Source: Deltaproteobacteria bacterium (GTDB lineage Bacteria; Desulfobacterota; UBA8473). From it: a DNA stretch of 7,648 nucleotides. The notes beneath the pieces are model-generated. The model was not told the origin of the DNA. It did no database searches and saw only the letters and a program-made list of their open reading frames with translations. Shown piece after piece: positions 1 to 5,980 of this stretch. Position 1 is the first letter of the stretch. Each line of letters begins with the position of its first letter. The stretch lies in NCBI GenBank assembly GCA_030621455.1, contig JAUXHQ010000079.1:1-7648 (forward strand), written 5' to 3'. The position numbers and the translations under genes are program-made.

Positions 1-13
1 TGATGAATCTATA

Positions 14-289
14 CCTTCTCAATTATTCGACCTGTGCAGTTGGTCAGGTGTGCCGCTTGCCGGCTACTTATTTCGTTTGCTTGTTATGAACTACAATCTG
101 GCATAAGGTTGTATGTGTAGTGGGTTTATACGTCTCTTATGTATATTTGGATGTTGGCCAGGTCCTTACGTATAACAAGCAAACAAAACAAGCAGCCGCG
201 CTTAACGCAATACTTGTTAACTGAACCATCGGAGACACTTCAAGACACTAGGTTTGTGTAACTGCACAGGTCACAATTTTTGAGAAAGG
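14..289. repeat. Outer imperfect inverted repeat enclosing the 5' intergenic region
   Basis: The arms are 14-41 and 260-289. The core GACCTGTGCAGTT (29-41) is perfectly complementary to AACTGCACAGGTC (260-272). Pairing resumes outward after a short unpaired stretch: CTCAA (18-22) with TTGAG (280-284), then CCTT (14-17) with AAGG (286-289), for 22 matched positions in all. The right arm ends 18 bases before the GTG start of the MEMO1-AMMECR1 gene. No ORF was seen inside. It may be the end structure of a decayed non-autonomous mobile element or the closing stem of a large folded RNA. No clear target-site duplication is visible. Confidence 0.6.
61..198 (-). repeat. Inner 27-bp inverted repeat with wobble-type mismatches
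   Basis: Arm 61-87 and arm 172-198 are inverted copies, identical at 24 of 27 positions and including a perfect 13-bp block (GTTTGCTTGTTAT at 75-87, ATAACAAGCAAAC at 172-184). The three differences are all transitions. On the + strand they give C-A or A-C mismatches; on the - strand each gives a G-T pair. A minus-strand RNA or single strand would therefore fold into an uninterrupted 27-bp stem with three wobbles and an 84-nt loop. The repeat is nested inside the outer repeat 14-289. Function unknown; candidates are a structured minus-strand RNA or a folded single-stranded DNA recombination substrate. Confidence 0.65.
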
Positions 290-307
290 ACCGAGGCAGG
301 GAAGGGG

Positions 308-1756
308 GTGGAACAATTGTCTAAAGTATACAGGGAGAAATCAGAAGTAAGGGAACCTGCCGTGGCTGGGGCATTCTATCCCTCCGAGGCCAGAGTCTTA
401 GAGAGACAGATAAGGGGTTTCCTGGATAGTGTAGACCAAAAAGGGATTGAAGGAGATGTCGTCGCACTCATCTCTCCCCATGCCGGGTATATGTACTCGG
501 GACAAGTTGCAGCTTTTTCCTATAAATTGCTTGAGGGGTCGGATTTTCATAAGGTCATCGTTATTGCGCCCAGTCACAGGGCCTATTTTGATGGGGCTTC
601 CGTGTATAACAAAAGAGGCTACAAGACACCTCTCGGAGTGGTTCCCATCGATGTCGACCTTTGCAATAGGATTATTGCTCAAACGAGGATTGTTGACTAC
701 CACGCGAAAGCCCACACCGAGGAGCATTCTCTGGAGGTTCAAGTACCTTTCTTACAGATTGTATTGGAAGAATTTGAATTGGTGCCCATCGTAATGGGCA
801 GTCAGGATTTTGATACGTGTAAGGCCTTGAGTGATGCCATAGTGAAGGCTATAGGGGATGAAAAGGCGCTCATTATTGCCAGCTCGGACCTTTCCCATTT
901 TCATAATTATGATAGGGCGGTCAGCCTGGATAGGATCGTCCTTGATCATATTAACGGGTTTGACCCCAAAGGACTTGCCGTGGACCTGGAAAAACGGAAG
1001 TGTGAGGCCTGTGGAGGCGGTCCAATAATCACGGTCTTGTTGATTGCAAAGAAGCTGGGTGCCAATAAGGCTAAGGTGCTCAAATATGCTAATTCAGGTG
1101 ATGTGACCGGCGACAGAAATCGGGTAGTGGGTTACGCAGCGGCTGCTGTGTATAAGAACCCAGGTAAAACCAGGGATAAGATAGATAGGGAACGGGTAGG
1201 GGTAGACCTGGGACTTGATGAAGAGGAGAAGAAGACCCTCCTCCGGATCGCCAGGACCGTTATCGAGTGCACGGCAAAACATCAAGAGGTTCCCAAATTT
1301 AATATAAGGTCAGATATATTGAGTGAAAAGCGGGGTGCTTTTGTAACCCTACACAAACAAGATGCGTTAAGAGGTTGCATAGGAAATATCCACGGGAACA
1401 GGCCTCTCCATATAACCATTGAAGAAATGGCTGCCGCCGCTGCTTTCGAGGACCCCAGGTTTACCCCTGTTACAGAAAAAGAACTTCAGAACATAGATAT
1501 TGAGATCTCAGCACTCACCCCTCTGAGGAAGATAGATCGTGTTGAAGAGATTGAGGTGGGAAAGCATGGAATATATATAAAGAAGGGGTACCACTCCGGG
1601 CTTCTCCTTCCTCAGGTGGCTACAGAGCAAAGATGGAACAGGACAACCTTCCTGGAACAAACCTGTCATAAGGCAGGATTGCCAAGGAATGCATGGAAAG
1701 ATAAGGATGCGTCCATCTATGTCTTCTCAGCGGATATCTTCTCAGAAAATAAATGA
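308..1756 (+). CDS. MEMO1-AMMECR1 fusion (AmmeMemoRadiSam system proteins B and A in one chain)
   Basis: A 482-residue two-domain protein. Residues ~15-283 are a MEMO1 domain, structurally related to non-haem-iron extradiol dioxygenases. The conserved metal/active-site positions of MEMO are visible: H58 in SPHAGY, H90 in PSHR, H197 in SSDLSHF and C235 in CGGGP. Residues ~298-480 are an AMMECR1 domain with its signature LRGCIG (354-359). In many prokaryotes these families occur with a radical SAM enzyme (AmmeMemoRadiSam); the biochemical role is unresolved, so none is assigned. No radical SAM gene is in the window. The GTG at 308 has only AGGG (298-301) as a ribosome site. A TTG at 317 lies 8 nt after the GGGGG core of the stronger site AAGGGGGTG (302-310) and may be the real start (479 residues). 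The protein is probably cytoplasmic (no signal peptide seen), monocistronic here, and convergent with the acyl-CoA dehydrogenase gene. Confidence 0.93.
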   Translation: MEQLSKVYREKSEVREPAVAGAFYPSEARVLERQIRGFLDSVDQKGIEGDVVALISPHAGYMYSGQVAAFSYKLLEGSDFHKVIVIAPSHRAYFDGASVYNKRGYKTPLGVVPIDVDLCNRIIAQTRIVDYHAKAHTEEHSLEVQVPFLQIVLEEFELVPIVMGSQDFDTCKALSDAIVKAIGDEKALIIASSDLSHFHNYDRAVSLDRIVLDHINGFDPKGLAVDLEKRKCEACGGGPIITVLLIAKKLGANKAKVLKYANSGDVTGDRNRVVGYAAAAVYKNPGKTRDKIDRERVGVDLGLDEEEKKTLLRIARTVIECTAKHQEVPKFNIRSDILSEKRGAFVTLHKQDALRGCIGNIHGNRPLHITIEEMAAAAAFEDPRFTPVTEKELQNIDIEISALTPLRKIDRVEEIEVGKHGIYIKKGYHSGLLLPQVATEQRWNRTTFLEQTCHKAGLPRNAWKDKDASIYVFSADIFSENK

Positions 1757-1770
1757 TAAAAGCCCCTTGC

Positions 1771-1810
1771 AGCATGCTTCATTTCTCGGTTCACACTTTT
1801 AAAGGATGCC
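1771..1810 (-). repeat. Dispersed hairpin repeat, copy C (between convergent genes)
   Basis: GCATGCTT (1772-1779) and AAGGATGC (1802-1809) form an 8-bp stem with one mismatch and a 22-nt loop. Read on the - strand, the 38-bp unit matches copy B (6049-6086) at 34 of 38 positions. It starts 14 nt after the MEMO1-AMMECR1 stop codon and ends 4 nt from the acyl-CoA dehydrogenase stop codon, so it fills most of the 58-bp convergent gap. A role as a bidirectional 3'-end structure is plausible, but neither strand shows a strong U-tract directly after the stem. Confidence 0.7.
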
Positions 1811-1814
1811 CTTC

Positions 1815-2960
1815 TTACCTCCTTAATGCATCGCGCGCAATTATTATGCGCTGTACCTGATTTGTCCCCTCAATTATCTGAGTCACCTTTGCATCTCTCA
1901 TCATCCTTTCCACAGGGTACTCCTTCATTATGCCGTAACCGCCGAGGATCTGCACGGCATCTGTGGTGACCTTCATGGCCATGTCAGAAGCAAAACACTT
2001 TGACATCGCAGCGTAGGGGGCGACCTCTTTACCCACTCTCTCATGACCGATATATTCACTTGTGGTATAAATCATCCTCCGCGTCAGCTCGATATTCATC
2101 GCCATATCCGCAATCATGAATTGAACCCCCTGGAACTCGGATATACTTTTCCCAAACTGTGTCCTTTCCTTGGCATATCTCACCGCTTCTTCGAAGGCTC
2201 CTCTGGCAATACCCAACGCCATAGAGGCAACGAGCATTCGACTCTTCATGAATTCACTCATAACAATCTCAAAGCCTTTACCCTCAGCATGAAGAAGGTT
2301 CTTTGCCGGGACTTCGGCGTTGTCAAAGATGAGTTCTCTCGTCGAAGAACCGGCCATTGCCATCTTTTCCTCTTCCTTGCCGAAACTGAGGCCCGGCACA
2401 TCCCGATCAACAATAAATGCGCTAATACCCTTATCCCGCTCACCTGGTCCTGTAACAGCAAAAACCATAAAAACATCCGCCACGCCGGCATTGGTGATCA
2501 TCACCTTGTTCCCACTGATGAGGTATTGATCCCCTGAACGCACGGCCCTAGTTTTGATCGACGCTGCATCAGAACCTGCATTTGGTTCCGTAAGCGCCAC
2601 ACCGAAGTATGCACCGTCACGGGAGACCTTTTCGTAGTATTCCTTCTTTTGCGTATCCGTTGTCCAATCCACAACAAAGAATAGCCCTGTGGTATGTGTA
2701 GCATAGCTGATGCCTACGGATCCATCTACGCTCGACAACTCTTCAACAGTCAGGCAACACGTGGTCAAATCCGCATTGCCTCCTCCCAACTCGATGGGAA
2801 GAAGGAGACCCAAGAGACCGTTTTCATGGAGAATCTTCAACAACTCCGGATTGAAGTCGTGTTTCCTGTCTGCTTCTATTGCTATGGGTCGCACTTTTTC
2901 CTTTGCCAACTTCGAGACCATATCCCGGACCATTATTTGCTCATCGCTGAATCGGATCAT
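1815..2960 (-). CDS. Acyl-CoA dehydrogenase (FAD-dependent, substrate chain length unknown)
   Basis: 381 residues, the usual length for a short/medium-chain type acyl-CoA dehydrogenase. It oxidises an acyl-CoA to the 2,3-enoyl-CoA and passes electrons to electron-transfer flavoprotein, normally as a cytoplasmic homotetramer. An N-terminal helical domain (~1-115) is followed by the beta domain carrying signature 1, ALTEPNAGSD (122-131), then the C-terminal helical domain with RTQFGKSISEFQGVQ (266-280) and signature 2, from GGYGI (340-344) to RMMRDAK (352-358). The probable catalytic base is E364 in IIEGTNQ, the position used by butyryl- and medium-chain enzymes rather than isovaleryl-CoA dehydrogenase. 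The ATG at 2960 follows GGAGGG with only 3-4 nt spacing; the protein begins IRFSDEQ as family members do. No etfAB, thiolase or enoyl-CoA hydratase gene is in the window, so substrate and pathway cannot be set. It has probably its own promoter, since a terminator ends htrA upstream. Confidence 0.95.
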   Translation of the reverse strand: MIRFSDEQIMVRDMVSKLAKEKVRPIAIEADRKHDFNPELLKILHENGLLGLLLPIELGGGNADLTTCCLTVEELSSVDGSVGISYATHTTGLFFVVDWTTDTQKKEYYEKVSRDGAYFGVALTEPNAGSDAASIKTRAVRSGDQYLISGNKVMITNAGVADVFMVFAVTGPGERDKGISAFIVDRDVPGLSFGKEEEKMAMAGSSTRELIFDNAEVPAKNLLHAEGKGFEIVMSEFMKSRMLVASMALGIARGAFEEAVRYAKERTQFGKSISEFQGVQFMIADMAMNIELTRRMIYTTSEYIGHERVGKEVAPYAAMSKCFASDMAMKVTTDAVQILGGYGIMKEYPVERMMRDAKVTQIIEGTNQVQRIIIARDALRR

Positions 2961-3116
2961 ATTCCCTCCATCAGAAGAAAATTAACTGAAAATCTCATGT
3001 ACTGGACGGTTCCTTCGTCCGTGGTGACGTATTGAGATAGTTTTAGCTTTGATGTATTTCCGGTTGCCGGGTGCTCACATCCGTTGCCACAAATCATGGA
3101 CCGGGAGCGCCGTTCT

Positions 3117-3149
3117 AAAAAAAGGACCATTTCTGGATGGAAACCGGTC
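3117..3149 (-). terminator. Intrinsic terminator of the htrA-like gene
   Basis: On the - strand, GACC then TTTC pair with GAAA then GGTC (3149-3146 with 3128-3125; 3143-3140 with 3133-3130). A small internal loop separates the two 4-bp stems and CATCCA forms the apex. Seven consecutive T residues (3123-3117) follow after one C. The structure begins 3 nt after the TGA stop of the protease gene, so it probably separates that transcript from the acyl-CoA dehydrogenase gene downstream. Confidence 0.6.
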
Positions 3150-3152
3150 AAA

Positions 3153-4268
3153 TCAAGGTTGTGCCGCAAGGGTCAAGGTGACAGTCTTCTCTTGATCACC
3201 CCTCATGATCGTAAGTTTAATTTTCCTTCCAGGGGTCAATCTATCGAGATATTTCATGAGATCATCTGTTGTGTTGACCGCCAATCCATCCACCCCTGTT
3301 ATCAGGTCTCCCCCGACAATAAGGATGTAATTGCCGATCTGAACCCTTCGAGAGCCACCGATGAGTCCTGCTTTGTACGCAGGCCCCCCAGCTACAACGT
3401 CAATGATCATGGCGCCTCTCTCTGCTTTCAAACCCAGTATCTCTGCGAATTCCGGCACCATGTTCTGTATCGTAACCCCTATCCAGGCATGAGCAACGTA
3501 CCCTTTCGCAATAAGTTCTTTTACCACTGATTTGGCGGTATTCACAGGAATGGCAAACCCGATACCTATATTTCCACCTGTTGGGCTGAAGATAGCGGTA
3601 TTAATGCCTATCATCTCTCCATTGGAGGCCAGCAATGGTCCCCCGGAATTCCCGGGATTTACGGCTGCATCTGTCTGGATCACATTATCGATAATAAGCC
3701 CCTCTTCCGTTCTCAGTTTGCGACCCAGGGAGCTTATGATCCCGGTAGTTAAGCTCCTGTCAAGGCCAAACGGATTCCCAATAGCCAGGACCTTCTGGCC
3801 AACTCTCAGCCCGTCTGAATCTCCCATGGGTATGACGCTCAACAGGTCTTGGGGCGGGTCTATCTTAATAACAGCCAGATCGGTATTAGGATCTGACCCC
3901 ACCAGCTTTGCGGGCCACTTACTCCCATCATTCATTGTAACTTCCAATGTCTCGGCACCCCTGATCACATGATAATTGGTCAATATATATCCATCCTTGT
4001 TGATAACAGACCCGGAACCGCTACCTTCTTTTGGGATTGGATTGAGAAAGAAGTCCCATGTAATAGCAGTGCTGATTATATTTACAACCCCTGGGCCGTA
4101 TTTGCTGTAAATAGCAATGTTGTTCTCTTCATCCTCGGTAATGGCATACGCCACATGTGAAGTGATGAAGCAATACCCATTATAGTTGCCAGGTAGAAGA
4201 GGCATTCCCATCGATAATATGATCATCCAAAACAATGTGTACGGCAATCTTAAAGTTCGTCTGTTCAT
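3153..4268 (-). CDS. HtrA/Deg-family periplasmic serine protease with one PDZ domain
   Basis: 371 residues from the ATG at 4268. A signal peptide is expected at ~1-42: RR near the N-terminus, hydrophobic core LFWMIILSMGMPLL, and a probable cleavage site after HVAYA, which would place the enzyme in the periplasm. The trypsin-like domain has the full triad: H100 in TNYHVI, D130 in NTDLAV and S208 in NPGNSGGPLL. One PDZ domain follows (~262-362), so the layout is DegS/HhoA-like rather than the two-PDZ DegP. The family degrades or senses misfolded envelope proteins. The reading frame extends upstream to 4382, but the extra 38 residues lack family similarity. The ATG at 4268 has GAGG 6 nt upstream and puts the signal peptide at the N-terminus. 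Followed by its own terminator. The exact orthology within the HtrA group is not assigned. Confidence 0.93.
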   Translation of the reverse strand: MNRRTLRLPYTLFWMIILSMGMPLLPGNYNGYCFITSHVAYAITEDEENNIAIYSKYGPGVVNIISTAITWDFFLNPIPKEGSGSGSVINKDGYILTNYHVIRGAETLEVTMNDGSKWPAKLVGSDPNTDLAVIKIDPPQDLLSVIPMGDSDGLRVGQKVLAIGNPFGLDRSLTTGIISSLGRKLRTEEGLIIDNVIQTDAAVNPGNSGGPLLASNGEMIGINTAIFSPTGGNIGIGFAIPVNTAKSVVKELIAKGYVAHAWIGVTIQNMVPEFAEILGLKAERGAMIIDVVAGGPAYKAGLIGGSRRVQIGNYILIVGGDLITGVDGLAVNTTDDLMKYLDRLTPGRKIKLTIMRGDQEKTVTLTLAAQP

Positions 4269-4327
4269 TTTTGTCCTCGATTGATTTGAATTGTGAATGG
4301 CTGCCCCGCCCCTAAGCAGGTAAATAA

Positions 4328-4356
4328 ATAATAGATTTCGGAACCCTTTATAACAG
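4328..4356 (-). promoter_or_regulatory. Possible sigma70-type promoter for the htrA-like gene
   Basis: On the - strand, CTGTTA (4356-4351) and TATTAT (4333-4328) are separated by 17 nt. The -10 box is good (5 of 6 to TATAAT) and the -35 is weak (3 of 6 to TTGACA). It would give a 5' leader of about 50 nt before the ATG at 4268, consistent with that start and not with one at 4382. No heat-shock or RpoE-type motif was recognised. Confidence 0.25.
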
Positions 4357-4390
4357 GCTAAAAGTAGTCTCCACCTCTTCAACCGATCGC

Positions 4391-4415
4391 CCGTCAGAAA
4401 CCATACGGTTTTTTT
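4391..4415 (+). terminator. Orphan terminator-like hairpin with T7 tract
   Basis: CCGT (4391-4394) pairs with ACGG (4405-4408), or alternatively AAACC (4398-4402) with GGTTT (4407-4411). Seven T residues follow or overlap (4409-4415). It points rightward, but no + strand gene lies to its left, only the antisense of htrA. The stem is short, so it may be chance; if real it would end an antisense or small RNA. Confidence 0.25.
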
Positions 4416-4497
4416 CCTTCCTATGCCCTCCCTGCCACGCCAAAGACCAAAGGATATGCATACTTACATATCACATTAGATAACATATGGTCAAGTC

Positions 4498-4581
4498 GTG
4501 CCGGAGGATAATGGTATGAAGGAATTTATTCCTCCCTCTGGTCTTGTGAAATTTAATTTCTGAACCAATACCATTCGGCAC
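4498..4581 (+). promoter_or_regulatory. Structured 84-bp segment around a mini-ORF, upstream of the aldolase gene
   Basis: GTGCCG (4498-4503) and AATGGTAT (4510-4517) pair with ATACCATT (4568-4575) and CGGCAC (4576-4581), making a 14-bp stem with a 6-nt bulge, GAGGAT. Inside are competing hairpins: AGGAAT/ATTCCT (4520-4525 with 4528-4533), GAAAT/ATTTC (4548-4552 with 4556-4560) and GGAGGA/TCCTCC (4503-4508 with 4530-4535). The last would hide the ribosome site of the mini-ORF. Mutually exclusive pairings are a feature of leader regulation, but its link to the aldolase gene 340 bases away is only inferred. It could also be a remnant of a small palindromic element. Confidence 0.35.
4516..4563 (+). 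CDS. Possible 15-residue leader peptide
   Basis: The ATG at 4516 is preceded by GGAGG (4503-4507) at 8-nt spacing and encodes MKEFIPPSGLVKFNF followed by TGA. There is no run of a single regulatory amino acid beyond two prolines and three phenylalanines, so classical attenuation is not indicated. It sits wholly within the hairpin segment 4498-4581. A good ribosome site alone does not prove translation; this is a speculative call. Confidence 0.18.
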   Translation: MKEFIPPSGLVKFNF

Positions 4582-4645
4582 AATAATTGCAAAGCTTGTT
4601 TCATAAAGAGCTGACGGAGTATTGTAACTATTTCATTAAAAAGTC

Positions 4646-4839
4646 GGCATCCTTCATTTACCGGTTTATACTTTTCAAGGATGCGGACGCTGATAGACAA
4701 ATTCCGGGCTGATGAAAATTGCCCATCACAATGGCTTTTGGCGTCAGGTTTCAGGAAAGAGAAACACAAGGTCTTAACACTGAAACCTGAAGCGATACAA
4801 GTAATTTGTAAACTACTTTTGTATATTATGAAGGATGCC
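4646..4839. mobile_element. MITE-like element with 12-bp perfect terminal inverted repeats
   Basis: The 194-bp segment begins GGCATCCTTCAT (4646-4657) and ends ATGAAGGATGCC (4828-4839), exact reverse complements. It has a subterminal hairpin unit at the left (4647-4684) and an internal 11-bp inverted repeat (TCAGGTTTCAG 4744-4754, CTGAAACCTGA 4780-4790). AAAAAG occurs just outside both ends (4638-4643 and 4840-4845), a possible 6-bp target duplication, though offset 2 nt on the left and low in complexity. It encodes no protein and a related sequence lies at 5981-6087, as expected for a non-autonomous element. The mobilising enzyme is unknown. The fba ribosome site lies 65 bp to the right; AT-rich TATATTAT (4822-4829) in the right end could serve as a -10 box but has no good -35. 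Confidence 0.5.
4647..4684 (-). repeat. Dispersed hairpin repeat, copy A
   Basis: GCATCCTT (4647-4654) and AAGGATGC (4677-4684) form a perfect 8-bp stem with a 22-nt loop. Read on the - strand, it matches copy B at 33 of 38 positions. It forms the left end of the MITE-like element 4646-4839. The wider block 4646-4731 matches 6002-6087 in inverted orientation at 72 of 86 positions without gaps. Confidence 0.75.
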
Positions 4840-4919
4840 AAAAAGGGGTGTGTTCAGAATTTGGCCGCTATACAAACAAGATATTTTGCTGTATAAAATG
4901 GAAAGGAGAAAAAGTCACC

Positions 4920-5954
4920 ATGCCAGTTGCTAATTATGAAACATATTGTAAGATGCTCGATAGGGCTCGGGAAAACAAGTTTGCTTACCCGGCCTTCAAT
5001 GTTACTTCTATGACCGCGGCCAATGCAGTCCTAAAGGGTCTTTCCGAGAGCCGGTGTGATGGCATTATTCAGGTCTCAACCGGCGGTGGCGCCTTTGCAT
5101 CGGGTTCTTCTGTGAACGATATGGCTTTGGGGGCAGTTTCTATCGCCGAGCACGTGCATCGGGTCGCGGATCGTTACAATGTCTACGTTGCCCTGCATAC
5201 CGACCATTGCCAGGCAAACAAACTTGAGAGCTTTGTCATACCTCTTATTGAAGAGACAGAGAAGCGTCGACGTGCGGGTTTGCCAAACCTCTTCAGCAGC
5301 CATATGTTCGATGGAAGCGAACTGCCTTTGAAGGGGAACCTGGACATAGCACGTCCTCTCCTGGAGCGCTGTCACAAGAGTGAGCTTCTTCTTGAGATTG
5401 AGGTTGGGGTCGTGGGGGGTGAAGAGGATGGCGTTGAAGCGGAGGGAACCCCTGCATCAAAGCTTTATACAACACCTGAAGATATGCTTAAGGCTGCTCG
5501 GAGTCTCAATGAAGTGAAAGGTGCGCGATACCTTGTGGCTGCAACGTTTGGGAATGTCCACGGAGTTTACAAGCCCGGTCATGTCAAACTCAAGCCATTA
5601 ATCTTGAAGGACGGCCAGCGGGCTTTGGAAAAGGCCTACGGTAAGGAAGGTCTTTTCTATCTCGTATTCCACGGTGGGTCGGGCTCATCGTTGGATGAGA
5701 TTCGAGAGGCGGTTGACTACGGTGTTGTGAAGATGAATATAGACACGGATACCCAATATGCTTTTACCCGTCCAATCGCAGATCACATGTTCAGAAACTA
5801 CCACGGTGTGATCAAAGTAGACGGAGAAGTGGGCGACAAGAAGAAATACGATCCCCGTGTTTACATGAAACTGGCGGAAGAGTCTATGGCGGAGCGAGTG
5901 AAACAAGCCGTGGAGGATCTGAGAGGGACCGGCACCGCGCTGTTTGACGCTTGA
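4920..5954 (+). CDS. fba: Class II (zinc-dependent) fructose-bisphosphate aldolase, class IIA type
   Basis: 344 residues from the ATG at 4920. Catalyses reversible cleavage of fructose-1,6-bisphosphate to dihydroxyacetone phosphate and glyceraldehyde-3-phosphate in the cytoplasm. Class IIA markers are present: HTDHC (93-97) with probable catalytic D95 and zinc ligand H96, FSSHMFDGSE (125-134), GGEEDGV (166-172), zinc ligand H214 in FGNVHGVYKPG, zinc ligand H251 followed by the phosphate-binding GGSGS, and NIDTDTQ (273-279). The length is slightly shorter than the 359-residue E. coli FbaA. The frame is open from a GTG at 4848, but those 24 codons overlap non-conserved leader DNA. The ATG at 4920 is preceded by AGGAG (4904-4908) at 11 nt and begins where family similarity begins. 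Followed at 190 bp by pyruvate kinase on the same strand, consistent with a glycolytic/gluconeogenic pairing. A MITE-like element lies just upstream. Confidence 0.96.
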   Translation: MPVANYETYCKMLDRARENKFAYPAFNVTSMTAANAVLKGLSESRCDGIIQVSTGGGAFASGSSVNDMALGAVSIAEHVHRVADRYNVYVALHTDHCQANKLESFVIPLIEETEKRRRAGLPNLFSSHMFDGSELPLKGNLDIARPLLERCHKSELLLEIEVGVVGGEEDGVEAEGTPASKLYTTPEDMLKAARSLNEVKGARYLVAATFGNVHGVYKPGHVKLKPLILKDGQRALEKAYGKEGLFYLVFHGGSGSSLDEIREAVDYGVVKMNIDTDTQYAFTRPIADHMFRNYHGVIKVDGEVGDKKKYDPRVYMKLAEESMAERVKQAVEDLRGTGTALFDA

Positions 5955-5980
5955 ACTATCCCACATATGACTTTTCAGTG

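Noticed and set aside
2043..2537. 164-codon plus-strand ORF opposite the acyl-CoA dehydrogenase gene
   Set aside because: Antisense shadow of a gene with full family motifs; the translation has no recognisable domain.
1815..2960. Glutaryl-CoA dehydrogenase assignment for the acyl-CoA dehydrogenase
   Set aside because: The substrate-binding arginine typical of glutaryl-CoA dehydrogenases is not evident near residue 94, and no supporting neighbour genes are present; the specificity was left open.
3084..3530. 148-codon plus-strand ORF over the 3' part of htrA
   Set aside because: Shadow of the protease PDZ region and terminator, with no domain features.
4269..4382. N-terminal 38-residue extension of the HtrA protein from the ATG at 4382
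   Set aside because: The ATG at 4268 has a well-spaced GAGG, puts a signal peptide at the N-terminus, and the extension resembles no family N-terminus; the possible promoter also falls inside it.
4491..4841. 116-codon minus-strand ORF in the divergent gap
   Set aside because: It covers the repeat element. Its similarity to the ORF at 5967-6170 (CDGQFSSARNLSIS versus CDGHLSSAQNLSIS) follows from the shared DNA repeat, and differences occur at all codon positions.
4848..4919. 24-residue N-terminal extension of the aldolase from the GTG at 4848
   Set aside because: Family similarity begins at MPVANYETY, preceded by AGGAG; the extension lies in intergenic DNA next to the MITE-like element.
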